From: Ophioderma brevispina
Taxonomy: Eukaryota; Echinodermata; Ophiuroidea; Amphilepidida; Ophiodermatidae
Assembly: GCA_023653785.1 (NCBI GenBank)
Contig: JAMKCH010078931.1
Location: 111,842 to 175,841 of the forward strand
Direction: 5' to 3'
Length of the DNA: 64,000 nucleotides
In this document: one piece after another, positions 47,905 through 59,460 of the stretch
Layout: each line of letters begins with the position of its first letter
Position numbering within the stretch: position 1 is the stretch's first letter
The notes under the pieces: model-generated
Told to the model about the DNA's origin: nothing
The model's database searches: none
What the model saw: the letters and a program-made list of their open reading frames with translations, nothing else
Made by a program: the position numbers and the translations under genes

Positions 47905-48054
47905 TTAGCATTTGAGCCAAAAATCCATGTGGATATTAAAATCATGCCCCAGTAGGAAGTCCAGACTGCCGTCAGTTAGTGATAAATATTCGCCGGTCAC
48001 CGAGTCTCGCTCAGCCTCAGATCCGACTCTGTCGAGTTTGGTTTGGTCATTCAT
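47905..48054 (-). CDS. short open frame in a GC-richer island, possible first exon or uORF
   Basis: The minus-strand ATG at 48052-48054 opens a 49-codon frame (MNDQTKLDRVGSEAERDSVT, GEYLSLTDGSLDFLLGHDF) ending in TAA at 47905-47907, with an in-frame TGA 24 bases upstream of the ATG. The area (about 47870-48120) is richer in G+C and CpG than the region around it, which would suit a promoter or 5' exon. No strong donor was found inside the frame. It lies within the proposed intron between exons 1 and 2, so it could be an alternative start. Unsupported otherwise. Confidence 0.3.
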   Translation of the reverse strand: MNDQTKLDRVGSEAERDSVTGEYLSLTDGSLDFLLGHDFNIHMDFWLKC

Positions 48055-49558
48055 TGATGCATCGTGTACGGTGGATCACATGTGCACTGACGTGCTTGGC
48101 GAGCGGATTTTGCAAGCGGTTTTCTTTTACTAAGCCTTTATTTTTTTTATCAGATGTGTTGAAATAGTAATACCGTATTTACAGAGCAAAAAAAAATCAA
48201 ACTCATGTCAAAACAATCATTTTTTTTTGACTTCTTACAATTGCATAGACATGTAATATATTACACAAACAAAAAAGCCCCAGTGTAGTGATCAGTGCTT
48301 TATTTATGAAAAAATAAACTTATAAAATGACTCTCAAACTTGAAATTCCGAACACCCATTACTCATTTTTTTTGTTTTTACTTGGCATTTTTATTCAAAT
48401 ACAAATTTTTCTTTTTTGGTGGTTTTTTTGTTATTATTTGAGCAAAATTATTCCCTTCAACAAAAACCATTCAACCATGGTGGGAGAAATTATTATCCTA
48501 GACAACATGCAGCACAGTACTTCTAAAAATACCCAACAATCACCCCATTTTTTAAAAAATGGCTGCCCCTTCGGCCCAGGAGGTGTTAAAACTGAAAAAA
48601 AATGGGCCAATAAACAAGTAGGAGACAACCGCCCCTACTTACTCATTTTCATATTGATTTTCTTAATTTTGAATTTCAATGTTAAAAAAATGTAGCATGC
48701 AATGTGAATCTCCAAGAAACTTCCAAGACAGGAAACTTATATACCCCTAAAAACAGGTTAACTGGGATACGCACTAAAGAAAAACAAAAATAAACAAGGT
48801 ATTTGGAAAAAAACTATGCTGGCCTCCAAAATATGCAGAAGTGTTCGTCAATGTGGATAAAGAAATTAGACCCTATAAATACATACAGCATGAATGTTGC
48901 TCTCTACGTACTTCCATAATGAATCATGATGTTTTGATACGCAAAAATATAGTTTTTACCTGAACAAGGACCACAAAACAAGAAGTCACAGGCGTGAAGC
49001 AAATTCCCACATCGGTGGTCACCGGAAACAATAGAGAGATCATAGATCATAAGGAGTGTGTCATCGATAGGGTTGGGCAAGATCCAGTTTTTCTAGACCC
49101 TCTGCTCCCTGAATGCGTACATAAAAATACACGATTTTTTTCGAACAAAATGGGAGCAAGACTAACTTGAATATATGTGTCTATATTTATATATATGTCA
49201 TGAATAATAACTTATGGAATATAAATAATAAAATAGGAAAAAGATATATGTACTAAATAATTAAACAGTTAAACCCATAACTATATGAATGAAAGTAGCA
49301 AATAAAACTCGATTAAATCAATTGTGGTCAACATGAATTTTCAGTGATACTTTGCTGATGTTAATTTGTAAAAATATTTTCGTAGCTACGTATCAAAGGT
49401 CATTTTCCAATCTGATCTCAAGCTGGCCTCTATGGAGGCCAGCCAAAATAGCTGCTAACTATTAACCACACTGGAAAAATTAAATCTCAAAGAAACACCC
49501 ATTTGGATTTGTGGAATCACTTCACTTTTCCTTATCTCAGGAAAATTACATCAAGATG
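48055..49558. other. unassigned AT-rich stretch
   Basis: Overlapping open frames on both strands at 48327-48695 are low-complexity and not credible. Nothing else recognised. Confidence 0.4.
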
Positions 49559-50103
49559 TTAAAGGGATTAGCCGCGATTTGCTAATCGAAGCACATCGAA
49601 AACTCATCAAAATTCATTTTTTATCTTTTTGTTACTGGCATGGATATGGCGAACATAACCTGCAAGGGTTTGGCTTAAATCGTGTATTAAAGACAAGGCA
49701 GTACTTTTTATCCGATTCTGTAATTTCTATACGTGCGTATCTAAATTCCGACTTAAGATCGAAAAAGCCGTATCCCGGTGAATATCACAGATTTTAGAGT
49801 AATATTGTGCACCAGATCAATTACAGTTTGAACTCAAACTCAAACATTTTGATCTTTGTTTATTTGTACTGGTGTAACCACAATCAGGTTTAGTGCAGAT
49901 TTTGAGACGCCTTCGCTGTATGTCTATTTGAGGGAGACGGTATGACATAAATTTCCTCAAATATTCATTTTGTCACTATTTTGGTGGGTTGTTTCTATAT
50001 TAAAGCAGTGATATGGAACTGTACATAAATCCCTGATTTAAGTTAAAAAAATACTTTCTACATTGTTTCTGATTCTCTCGCATTATGCTGCTTATCCCTT
50101 TAA
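49559..50103. mobile_element. TTAA-bounded miniature element, family M4
   Basis: Begins TTAAAGGGATTAGCCGCG and ends, read inward, TTAAAGGGATAAGCAGCA. Borders are TTAA on both sides. The 545-bp interior is non-coding. Confidence 0.8.
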
Positions 50104-50221
50104 ACAAATGTCCAAAAAGTCATTTTTGTTCTAGAGAAACCTATAAGGATGGCCTAATTAACTTGTGAAAATGCATAACTATTACTAAAGAATGAGAGTA
50201 CACAAGCCAGTTTGTCCTTAC

Positions 50222-50377
50222 TGTCCATGTCGTCCTCGGGGTTGACCCTGTCCAGATGGCCTGGCGATATGAGACAGTGCGTGGGGGGTGGGTAGTACAG
50301 TCCTCTTCGTCCGTTGTTGTTCTCTCCTGAATAACTTTCGTATTGATTTAAGTGGGTGGAATCTCTTTTTCTTTTAT
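50222..50377 (-). CDS. coding exon of unidentified gene, exon 1 of those seen
   Basis: Minus strand: an acceptor ending TTTCACTGCTGCAG, a 156-base open exon, donor GTAAGGAC. It enters in phase 1 and leaves in phase 1. It reads KRKRDSTHLNQYESYSGENN then NGRRGLYYPPPTHCLISPGH and LDRVNPEDDMD. The KRKR start could be a nuclear-localisation or stop-transfer type basic cluster; the rest is polar and proline-rich. Junction with exon 2 rebuilds a lysine. Because it starts in phase 1, at least one earlier exon must exist, probably beyond what I could identify upstream (higher coordinates). No family recognised. Confidence 0.7.
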
Positions 50378-51210
50378 CTGCAGCAGTGAAATGTTATAGC
50401 AAAGAGTGAAAGTTGATATTAGATGTTGCGCTGGCAAACTGCCCATTAGGAAGTTGACTTGCGTATAGTGAGGTGACTCAATGTTTACAAAACACAATAA
50501 AGTTAGCATCTGGTCTGCTGACATGTTAGAGGTGCCAAGAATATGCTATACAGTTACAGCATTCAATAGCCTTATCACGCCTGATTGAGCGTGAATTTAA
50601 AAGTACAAGCCATGAGTTGCTCACGCATAGTGCCGGGCAGTGCTTTGTGTGTTGCCCGGTTGGTGACATCACATGTCACCTCATCTATAACAAAAGATCT
50701 GAATATCAAGCACAATGGATCAAGAGAAAATTTAACAGTTAGTATAGTATTACCTGTTCAAAAAATACATTGTTCATTTTTCACGAAAGATCAAGGATAT
50801 CTCTGAATGGGTCCACAGATTAGTAGCAAGAAATAAATAACCCTGAGTCATTTTAATATTGCAATCTCCCAAGAAGGATCTGTCTGAACCTTCTGCAACA
50901 CTCTTGCCCTATAAATTACCCTTTGTAAACAGCCTGTACCTTTCTGCAACAAATCAATCAACCTTGTTCTTTACACACACACATCGGGAATCATACATAG
51001 CTGGGCCCAGGTCTTGACAAATCAATCACCAAATCAACATTAATTGTATTTCCTCTGTGGTTAACTTTCAACAAGCTAGATTGGAAAAGCCTTTCATGCA
51101 TGATCGTGGGTCTTGAGACAATGCACAGCTCCCAAGTTCATCTAAGAGTTACGCCATTATATCACAGTACAGATAACACTTTCAGCAAAGGAGAATCTGC
51201 AAGATGACGA
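50378..51210. other. unassigned stretch upstream of the gene exons
   Basis: No further exon with matching phase was recognised. Confidence 0.4.
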
Positions 51211-51436
51211 CTACTGTAAAAGTGGTAATTTCTCATGTGTAATTTTTTCGCGCTTATGTAAATTTTTGGGCAATTTTTCACTTGTTTTTTAATTTGCTTT
51301 TGTTTCAAACTAGCGACTTAAACACAAAATAAACATTTTTTCGCTATGCTCTTAATTTTCAATGCTTTCTCAGAAGTGCGCGAAAAATGTGAAATTAATG
51401 TGCGCGAATATTTCCTTTCCCCTTTTAGTAGTATCC
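51211..51436. mobile_element. miniature element with CTACTGTAAAAG-type ends
   Basis: Left CTACTGTAAAAGTGGTAATT and TTTTTCGCGC, right mirrored by GCGCGAATATTTCC and CCCTTTTAGTAGTA; a GCGCGAAAAATGTGAAATTA block lies inside. Non-coding, inverted ends imperfect. Confidence 0.6.
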
Positions 51437-53029
51437 TACCCTAGACTGAGGACTACCCAAAGGGAAATTCTCCAATAAGTCATCGTTTGCCCAAATTGTG
51501 TATTTATCACTATGAGCTAGTAAAATCTCAATTCCTTGGCCATTTCAGTAGCTTTCATTCACGAAATACACCCCTGAGTTTTTGGGTATGATATCCAGAT
51601 CACACAAAGTCAGCTAGTCAATGTATGTACAAGTACAACCACTGAACTGTGTCCTTGGTAGATGAGCTTTTTGTACACTCATAGGGTATTGGCTGTAAAA
51701 GCCATCAATTTCGTCATACCAGTGCATTACTCCTCTCTCACCTAAAAGTTGGTTGTTATTTTGCGCTTTTTCCTAGTCTATCAATACTTCCATCCATCTA
51801 GTAATCTGCCTTCACTTTATACCGTCACACACATTGTCATAACAAAATTACGGATTCCACGCAGCAATTTCCACACTAGGCAACATTATGGGCTGATCTA
51901 TTCCAATGGATCAAGGAAGCGTATGCTCATATGGTATGCCCGTCTTGTTCTCTTAATCCCAGTTTCAGCCTTTGATTAAGATGGAGTCAATTTGTACTCT
52001 TACTGCAAGTAAAAGCAGACATCCTGTGTGACTTGAGTCACTAGAAGCTAACCGCAGCCTCAATTCTTGCAACAGTTCAGTAGACTTAATTATACACTGA
52101 TCTAAGGAGGAATTTACCAATAGAATTGGGCTAAGTATTATTAAATTAAAAGCAATTGACTCCACCCTCAACATCTGGAAGTATATTTGAAATCACAATT
52201 ATTGAGGGGGGATTATGCTGGGGAATTTGTACTATGGCCATCTGGTAACGAGAAAAAAATTTTAAAATATAGGGTGTTAAATTTGGTTGTTGTTAGAAAG
52301 AAGTATTATTTTCCAGGAAGAATCACTTAACTGGAAAAAAAAAAGATGGAATGGCTATTTCTTTGTAGTAAGAGGAACAAATTTAAGTTTCATCTTTCAT
52401 TGGAAAAGAAGCAAAGTTTCAAGTTGATTCAAGATTTAAGATACATGCCCATGTCTTCTAAGGGGAGTGCAAATTGCAGGTCAGATAGCATATCATGGTT
52501 GTTTTCATGGTATAAAACCAGAAAGCACAAAATCAATGTGCATGTGTGCAATTAATTCATTGGAATGTCTTGAGAAGTGAGACAGTGAGTACACAAAACA
52601 GCCCAGATTGCGCCTCTGCCTTTCAGCCGTATCATTTCTACACCCTAGACTTCTATACTGACAATGTGCAGATCAACTGTTGACATAAGAATACAGGACA
52701 GTTTTTGGAACCCCAATGTAGCCGAATGAGGCGTCAGAAACTGGCCTGACATTTCATGTTCACATAGGCACATACTGTGAACTCAGGAAGTGTGGCACAT
52801 TCCCCATTCCCATAGTATTCGTACATCCAGGTTATTTGCCCATGCAAAAGTTTTCACAGCCTTAAGGAGCTTCCCTCTGATCACAGATTTTGATATCATA
52901 ATTAAAGCAGTTTAATTTGCACTTCATTCCACCTAGAAGATATATGTTTTGAATTATAATGGGACCTATCTAAAGATTCATTTTAATTAGTTAAAAATAC
53001 AGCCAAAGTCAACTTGCCGTCATCCCCCT
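51437..53029. other. unassigned stretch
   Basis: No gene recognised on either strand; several open frames near 51749-52174 lack splice or domain support. Confidence 0.4.
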
Positions 53030-53480
53030 GCAAGAGGTGCAGTGTGAACATGACCTCAGAGACCTTTGACCTTGGTCATGACCTTTGAAATCATCCACAC
53101 ATGAAGGAAACACCCGTATTGCACCTAACCCAAAAGTCTGTTTAAATAGGATAAATTTTACGAAGGAGACGCAAAAAACAAAATCCTAACTAAAACCTAA
53201 CCAAACAGGAACACCATACATACACAGACACATACATACGGGCATTCGCACCCTCACAATATCCCCCTATTGCTGTTCAAGCCAGGGGGATTTTTTTTTT
53301 TTAATTATGAATAGGAAACTAAAGGGTTCGCTGATGCTGCTGTCTGCCGTCACAAGTTTGTGAATGGGGATAAAGGTTTCACATGAGGTCACCACGGACA
53401 CATGAGTTCACCTACATTGTTTTTTGACACTCAAAAGGACACATGGCATCCAGGTGTCATGGAAATTGAGTAACTCAGTC
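53030..53480 (+). repeat. diverged copy of the TGACCT-word dispersed repeat
   Basis: GACCTTTGACCTTGGTCATG and GACCTTTGAAA occur at about 53061-53090, and CTGCCGTCACAAGTTTGTGA at about 53345 resembles the CTGCCGTCGCGGTTTGTGA of 22335. Two partial copies seem to lie head to tail, separated by a T run. Confidence 0.5.
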
Positions 53481-53789
53481 TAAACACCAAGCAATTTGAG
53501 AATACGCCAATTGGTTGCTGACCTCAAGATGGCCTGTGAACCCACGCTTGCGGGGTAACTTACACTCATCTATACATCGAACGTTAAACACATGGAGGTT
53601 AATCGATCTAGCAGGCTATGTGACTTGCTTAACGTTGATGGTTTCCCATGTCTCCAAACTAAATCTTATAGAGACATCACATCTGAATTCCACCAAAAAT
53701 TCTGATTAATAGAAAAACATTATTTCAAACAAATCCCAAATACAATGACAGAGATGCTAGCTACTCATCTTATGAGAAAATGAGTTTTA

Positions 53790-53812
53790 TTTTTTTTTTT
53801 TTTTTTTTTTTG
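53790..53812. repeat. poly-T tract
   Basis: A T run of about 20 after GAGTTTTA. Confidence 0.95.
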
Positions 53813-54772
53813 TAAAATCTAACACGCATACCCAACACAAACCTCATTTGAATGTATGTGTTTTAAAAAAAGTGCCAAAACAAGTTGGGCGGGTGAGGAG
53901 CCGCTGGATGTTCCCTCTAATCCGCCCCTGACATCTAAAGACGATTTGATTGGTCACTTAGATGATAATCATGTAGAGAGCAAATCAGAGATACGTAAGC
54001 ATGGTGGTATGGTATACACCCAGAGATATAGAGCAAATTCTGATTGGTTATTCAGGTATCAAGGGCTTCTCAGGTCCTGTAAGGAGCCAGTCAGACAGCC
54101 TGTATCATAGTCGGTAGTGCCCAGGGGGTTATCTAAATGACCTGTCTTCATTTGGTCCCCTCTAAGCCTATATATTGATGATATTGCTGCGAAAATTTGA
54201 TGAACCTATACTATACTATTAACCAAGTTAAATCCGGTTTTAGTCCCCGCTAAACGGGTGTTGCCGGATTCACCTCACATTAGCAGCAACCACCCTTACG
54301 CCTTACTTCCATTTCACCCGATCAATGCATTTTCCAGCCTAAACCCAACCCTCCTACCTCTCCTCTATACTTGCTTCTTCCATGTCTTTTCTGGACGTCC
54401 CCTCCTCCTCAAAACACCACTCGAACTCAAAAGCCCTTCTTATACACATGCTTTCATCCTATCACAACACAGCCCATACCAACGTTCATATTTCGCCTTT
54501 GCCCAAACCGGTCATCGCCTCTTCCAAACCAACATCTGCACAGCAAGTACCCAGTCTTTCATACTGTCAATCAACGTCAAACACACATCGCTCTCATCAT
54601 GCCTGTATGTACATTTGTGTGTCACATTTACATTGTACTAATCCGAAAGTTATTAGCAATGTTCTGCCTAAAGGAGAAGGATCTAGCTCAAGCATCATGC
54701 TAGTTTACTAGAAGAAAGTATTGCAAAGCAATAAATATTGCAAAGGCGATACTATAACAATGTGTGGCGATT
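53813..54772. other. unassigned stretch with a dispersed-repeat fragment
   Basis: 54235-54360 matches 40191-40320 in reverse. The three overlapping C/A-rich open frames at 54258-54711 are by-products of composition. No gene. Confidence 0.45.
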
Positions 54773-55084
54773 TTAAGAGTCATGGTACGATCGCTAATAG
54801 CCTCGTCCCAGAACCCAAGATTTTGAGTATCAGAAGAAGCTACTTTTGCCCTCATTTACCCTGTGACACACTAGGGCTAAAGGATGTTGGTTTGGAAGTT
54901 ACGAACAAAAATGTGCCCAATTTTGGTCAACCAATATTAAGTTAGTACTCTATGGGGCTTACAAAATGTTCTGCCTCACATCAAAACGGATTGAAATATC
55001 GGTGCCAAACTTTAAGATGGGTTTTGGGTGAAGTCATTGTAACAAGATGAAAACTTAAATATTTAAATCAGGCCATCCCCTTAA
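54773..55084 (-). mobile_element. TTAA-bounded miniature element M3, reverse copy
   Basis: Starts TTAAGAGTCATGG and ends CAGGCCATCCCCTTAA, matching 33163-33517 in reverse complement. Its last TTAA (55081-55084) is also the first TTAA of the next element. Confidence 0.8.
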
Positions 55085-55428
55085 GGTGCAACAAGAGTTT
55101 TTGAGGCACCTCAAATATTGTGTCATAATAGTAAGTTCATATAGGCGAGCACACTCAATGATTCTTACCTTGTATTTGGCTGCCAGAAATGCCTAAAAGA
55201 GAGAAAAAATGTGATTCTTATTTGCTATATTTCAAGAGAAAACATAGGCGAATTTCGTATTTGCCCGTATACGAAATTAGAAATTTCAAAATTTTTGTAC
55301 CAAAGAAACATTCTCAGCCTAATCCTTTTAGGTGGGTTAATTTTTGATGGAAAGCTTTACATCAGGGCAAAATCAGTATTTCGATTTTTTTAGGGACACT
55401 GAATTTGAAATCTCTGTTGCACCTTTAA
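55081..55428 (+). mobile_element. TTAA-bounded miniature element M2, third copy
   Basis: Starts TTAAGGTGCAACAAGAG and ends TCTCTGTTGCACCTTTAA. It abuts the M3 copy and shares a single TTAA with it. Confidence 0.85.
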
Positions 55429-56085
55429 TCTTACCACCTCAAGACAAAATGCCTTCTTGCATTCCGAACCATGGTATACTTTAGATTCAAAGAATAACAA
55501 TATCTCTGAATTTCCAGAATCCAATGATTAAGAAAATTCCCTGTATGTTTGTGAGATGAAAAAGAGGCAACAAACACCAACCAGTTCAGCCTGTGAAGGT
55601 CATTAAGTCAGCATACTGCCCTCAAGTGGCAAACAAGTTTCCAGTCAGAAGATGAATCCTGGGCTTGTAAGTTTCCGTAGAAATCCCAATTTTCACAGCG
55701 CAGGGACGTGCTGAAGTTAGGAGTGCTAATCTGAATTCAAAAAAATCTCTCTATACATCATCACTTCATTTGAAAAAACATGCATGTGCCAAATATTTGA
55801 AGTGAATGAAATGATTTATTTTTGGTAATGCCCTACGTATTTAATGCCTTTTGCTTTCAAAATCAAGGGATGTGCCCACTTTGTTTGTGGTATCCTATCT
55901 ATAAATAGAAGTCAGTATTTCAATTCAACTATGCATTCCAGCATAAAGTTTTCAGGATCCCACAGGTACAACAAAAGTCATGTCATATGGCAACATGTCA
56001 TGTTGCAAAATTGATTTGTATGACTTGTACATTCTAGTGTAAATAATCTGAACAGGCTTTATATTACCTCCGAACCTGGGCAGTG
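55429..56085. other. unassigned stretch
   Basis: Nothing recognised. Confidence 0.4.
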
Positions 56086-56240
56086 GCGTAACCACTTTTT
56101 TTTTAAAGGGGGCACATTAATTTCAGGGAGGGGGGAAAGCATTACAGTAAGTTTTTAGTACAGTATGGCTATGTTGTTTTCACCGTGAAGATTCCCCACA
56201 ATTGGGGGCAGCTCCCTTCACCCTCCCAGTACGCCACTGA
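56086..56240. mobile_element. short element with CAGTGGCGTAAC ends
   Basis: Left CAGTGGCGTAACCACTT, right read inward CAGTGGCGTACTGGGAG. The body is G-rich with a GGGGGCACATTAA block. CAGTGGCGTA-type ends are common in hAT-like miniature elements; flanking duplications are not clear. Related segments start near 40657 and 19031. Confidence 0.65.
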
Positions 56241-56794
56241 CCTGAGGTTATGACACTGGTTTTAACTGCATTACTTTACCCAGTTGCATCTAGTCCAATG
56301 CAGTTGTATAAATCTTCGTCAAAATGTAGTTACAACACAAAGTCATGTTCAATTATTTATTGAGCAATACATTGGTAGGGTGCTGAATTTTGTTGCCAGG
56401 CAAGGGAGAGGTCCAAGGAGATACTGGATAATCAGGAAACATAGCATTACCTTTTGCATAACTATGCCGTCAATATTACACATTTAGTGTAAAGACTCTA
56501 CTGATGAATAGGCAGCATATTGGTTGACAAGATATATAGATTTCAAGGCTCAATAAATTCCCTGTCAATAATCCCTGTGCAAAGCTACACATGGTTTGAT
56601 TGACAGCGTTTGTCTTGTATATACTCCTGGAATGTGTGTATATTGTATGCCGTAAGGTGGGTTTTGGGTTCCAACATGGCTGGTGTAGGTGGGTTGCTCT
56701 GTCATATTGAAATGTATATGATTGCAACATTCTTTAATGTGTCGGTTAACACTATTATGACCAAAACTCACTGAGTCCAAAAAGATGGATGGCA
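56241..56794. other. unassigned stretch
   Basis: Nothing recognised. Confidence 0.4.
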
Positions 56795-57005
56795 TCAATC
56801 GTAAGCAATACACCTATGGGCAAGTTGACTTATCATCCCTGCTCATGCGACTGGTGCGCCGGGGTCCCATGTTCAAATCCCACCCAAGCTGTGCAATCTT
56901 CTTTAAGCTTCTATCCCTTTATCCATTCCCTTCCTCTTGGAGTGGTGTTAGGGTTAGGGCATTGCCAGCCTGCCAGTCTTAAAATGATACTTTTTATTAA
57001 TACCT
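56795..57005 (+). repeat. possible tRNA-derived SINE
   Basis: A CATGCGACTGGTGCGCCGGG stretch leads into CCATGTTCAAATCCCACCC, a good match to a tRNA T-arm/B box (GTTCAAATCCCAC). About 45 bases upstream a weak A-box-like part (TATGGGCAAGTTGAC) is present. The following ~120 bases are tRNA-unrelated, as in a SINE body. No second copy was found in the window. Confidence 0.45.
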
Positions 57006-57393
57006 AAGCAAGATTGTTACAGTCTGAATTAGGGTTTTGTCAACACAAGATAAAGCAGAATGTTTGGTTGGTAATCCATGTACATATTGCACTTAATTGT
57101 GTGCAGTCTAATCCTGTAGTGTTACGTGTATATGTGATGCATAAAGCCTATCTCCTTTTTTTTATTGATTTGTGCAAATTATCAGCTCTTCCTGCCCTTA
57201 TTAGAGATATCAAAAGTCTAGCCAGTGATGAACGTATACGATGAATACTTTCCTTCTGCATTTCAATTATTCTACTGAACGCATTCCCTAATAACAATTT
57301 AACATCCTTCCGACAGACCGTATGAACTGTGGAGCAGGGAATGCATTCCTTGGCTTCGGTCTGTTCATACTTCTAACTGCCCTTGTATCCTTG
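57006..57393. other. unassigned stretch
   Basis: Contains a short inverted pair, ACAGACCGTATGAACTG near 57313 and GTCTGTTCATAC near 57360, with GGAATGCATTCC between. No gene. Confidence 0.5.
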
Positions 57394-57539
57394 AGGCGCC
57401 CCCTCCCTACAGAACTGTAATACCCGTATACACTTGCTCCGTCAGAGAATTTTAATATTGATTTGAGTACAATGCAGAGACCTTTCAAACCCTACCAAGT
57501 GGAGATTCCCAAAAAAACCCACAAACACACCCTGTGGCA

Positions 57540-58140
57540 AACTCTTGGTACATCCTTTTATTCAAATGGCTGCCAGCCAAGCTATTTTGAAAAACAGAAT
57601 GTCACATTTCAGGAATTATATCAGCTAAAAACAAATGAGTTTGTCCTTTTTCACTAAATTCGACATTTCCAATCCCTGGAGTGGGTTTAAATTTAAAAAC
57701 CTTCACAACTCTAATTATGGCCATACATTTTCAAAACGGCTGCCAGCAGAGATTAGAAAACATAAAATGCCATAATTGGTACAAATTCATTTCAATTCTG
57801 ACATTTTCAACCCACTGGTCTTATGACGGCAATATATTTTCTAAATGGCTGCCAGCGGCCATCTTGAAAAAATGGAAAATAGCAAAATTCTGGCACTTAC
57901 ATCAAATTAAAGGCAAAGTGATTCTCATTTTCACTAAATTCTTTCTGCCATTTTTAACAAATGGAATGATTTTTAAAATTTTAAAATTTGCCAAACTCTC
58001 CTCCCTCGGCCCATTATTGTCAAAATTGGCTGCCGGCAGCCATCTTGAAAAACATAAAATCATTATTGCGGCACCAATCAACTACCAAAGTTAAATGTTG
58101 TGAACTTTTTCACTTGATTCGGCATTTTCAATCTCTTGTT
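57540..58140. repeat. left subterminal array with palindromic cores
   Basis: Cores at about 57568 (GGCTGCCAGCC), 57738, 57847 (GGCTGCCAGCGGCCATCTTG) and 58028 (GGCTGCCGGCAGCCATCTTG), spaced 110-180 bases. Units share CACTAAATTCGACATTT-like and GTCACATTTCAGGAATTA-like blocks. Confidence 0.8.
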
Positions 58141-58162
58141 CTAGTTACAAAGTTTTGACATA

Positions 58163-59033
58163 CAGTGTGAGTCAAAATGATTTTCCCCACCTATCCTGAT
58201 TTTTTTTTTCTTGTCAAACTGTGCAAGCTAGCTCTTAAAATTGTAAACACTTCAAAAGTACATTTAAATAGCTTTCTCAGGAATTTTGAATTTTTTTCAT
58301 TTTGGTCATCAGGCAATCAATATCTGCAACTCATTTCAATAAAGGCCCTCAGATTGCCTTGTACCAGATTCTTGATTGGGTATTGAAGCGCAAATTTCAA
58401 TTGGGATACTAATTTGCTTTACACACTCTGGTGGATAAATTGTAATAACTGCCCAATGATTATAACACCGGCCAGTTATTAAGTTGTGATTGTGCAACAA
58501 CAATGCAATTATATTTTGACTGTTTAGAATCCTTCAAGGTTTGGAACGAACTCGTTTTTAACTACTAACTAAGGCAAAACAAAAGATATTTAAAAATAAC
58601 ACCCAAACCAGGTTTCAATTTAAGTGATCGATGCACCTTAGTTGGCTAAATTCAAAGGTCGACTTATTTTGGAACAATTATCTTTCATGGTAATATTAAA
58701 ATTTTGTGTTTTCACACTGTGGTGAATAAATGCAACAAACAAGAAGTTCTTTGCCTATCTCGTTTTTCTCTGGTCCCTGTTTTGTGAATACCACGTTACA
58801 ATGTTTACTCATCTTCAATGGTTTACTGTACTAAATTTGTACCCGCGGCATTTCGGGAGCCCTCTAAAAATGAGGCCATAACTTGAAAATAAAATGCAAT
58901 GAATCTCGGGATTTTTGACATGTGATTAAGAAGTATTATTTGTAATATAAGTATATAATATATTCCTAAAAGATTACAAATATTTTTATATTTGTTGTGT
59001 GTTCTCGTGGAACAATCATTTTGACTCACACTT
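58163..59033. mobile_element. mariner-type non-autonomous element with TA flanks
   Basis: Left CAGTGTGAGTCAAAATGATT, right read inward AAGTGTGAGTCAAAATGATT. TA dinucleotides flank both ends (58161-58162 and 59034-59035). No transposase in the ~870-bp body. It sits inside the large 57.4-62.1 kb element, so it inserted later. Confidence 0.85.
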
Positions 59034-59251
59034 TAAAACAAAATAAAATCAACTACATCATGGCACCATATATCAGAATGTTTTTTCCAGGATCAATAAG
59101 AAATTCACGACAGCCTACTTATATAGCAGCCATACACACATACTAACACAAGTGGGACCCATGCACTATGTTATTCCCATATCATCACTTCAGATAGGAG
59201 TGGAATGCTTTGAGATTGTATTAGAAATGCACAATACAAGTTTTTGGTGTT

Positions 59252-59460
59252 CTAATCTTGATCAGACGAAGAGTCATCTATGTCTTTAGAAAGAAGTCTA
59301 CTACATATTTAATGACTTTTTCAACGGAAGATATTCTAAGCTGCTCACAAGTGCATTTCTGATAATTTTTTTGCATATAATACTGCACCATCTCACAGCA
59401 AAGTTCATTCACTTCTACAAATGAGGAGTTTTTCTTACCCTGTTTTGCACAGTATTTGAT
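59252..59460 (-). pseudogene. decayed open frame inside the large element, unidentified
   Basis: The minus-strand frame reads SSFVEVNELCCEMVQYYMQK, then NYQKCTCEQLRISSVEKVIK and YVVDFF; after a one-base shift it continues SKDIDDSSSDQD and stops at 59252. An acidic serine tail after a cysteine-containing domain looks like a real protein C-terminus. It may be the only visible trace of a protein carried by the large element, or a host exon. The upstream part merges with a dispersed repeat. No family recognised. Confidence 0.4.

Noticed and set aside
48327..48695. 122-codon plus-strand open frame
   Set aside because: Phenylalanine/isoleucine-rich from T runs, overlapping an open frame on the other strand, with no splice or domain support.
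53568..53680. Minus-strand segment with a strong donor (GTAAGTTA) and a usable acceptor, tried as an upstream exon of the five-exon gene
   Set aside because: All three frames contain stop codons between the two sites.
53856..54110. 84-codon plus-strand frame with hydrophilic residues
   Set aside because: No splice borders, no domain, and it starts just after a long T run; left as non-coding.
54258..54711. Three overlapping 109-127 codon frames on the plus strand
   Set aside because: All three frames are open because the stretch is C/A-rich; part of it is a dispersed repeat (matches 40191-40320).
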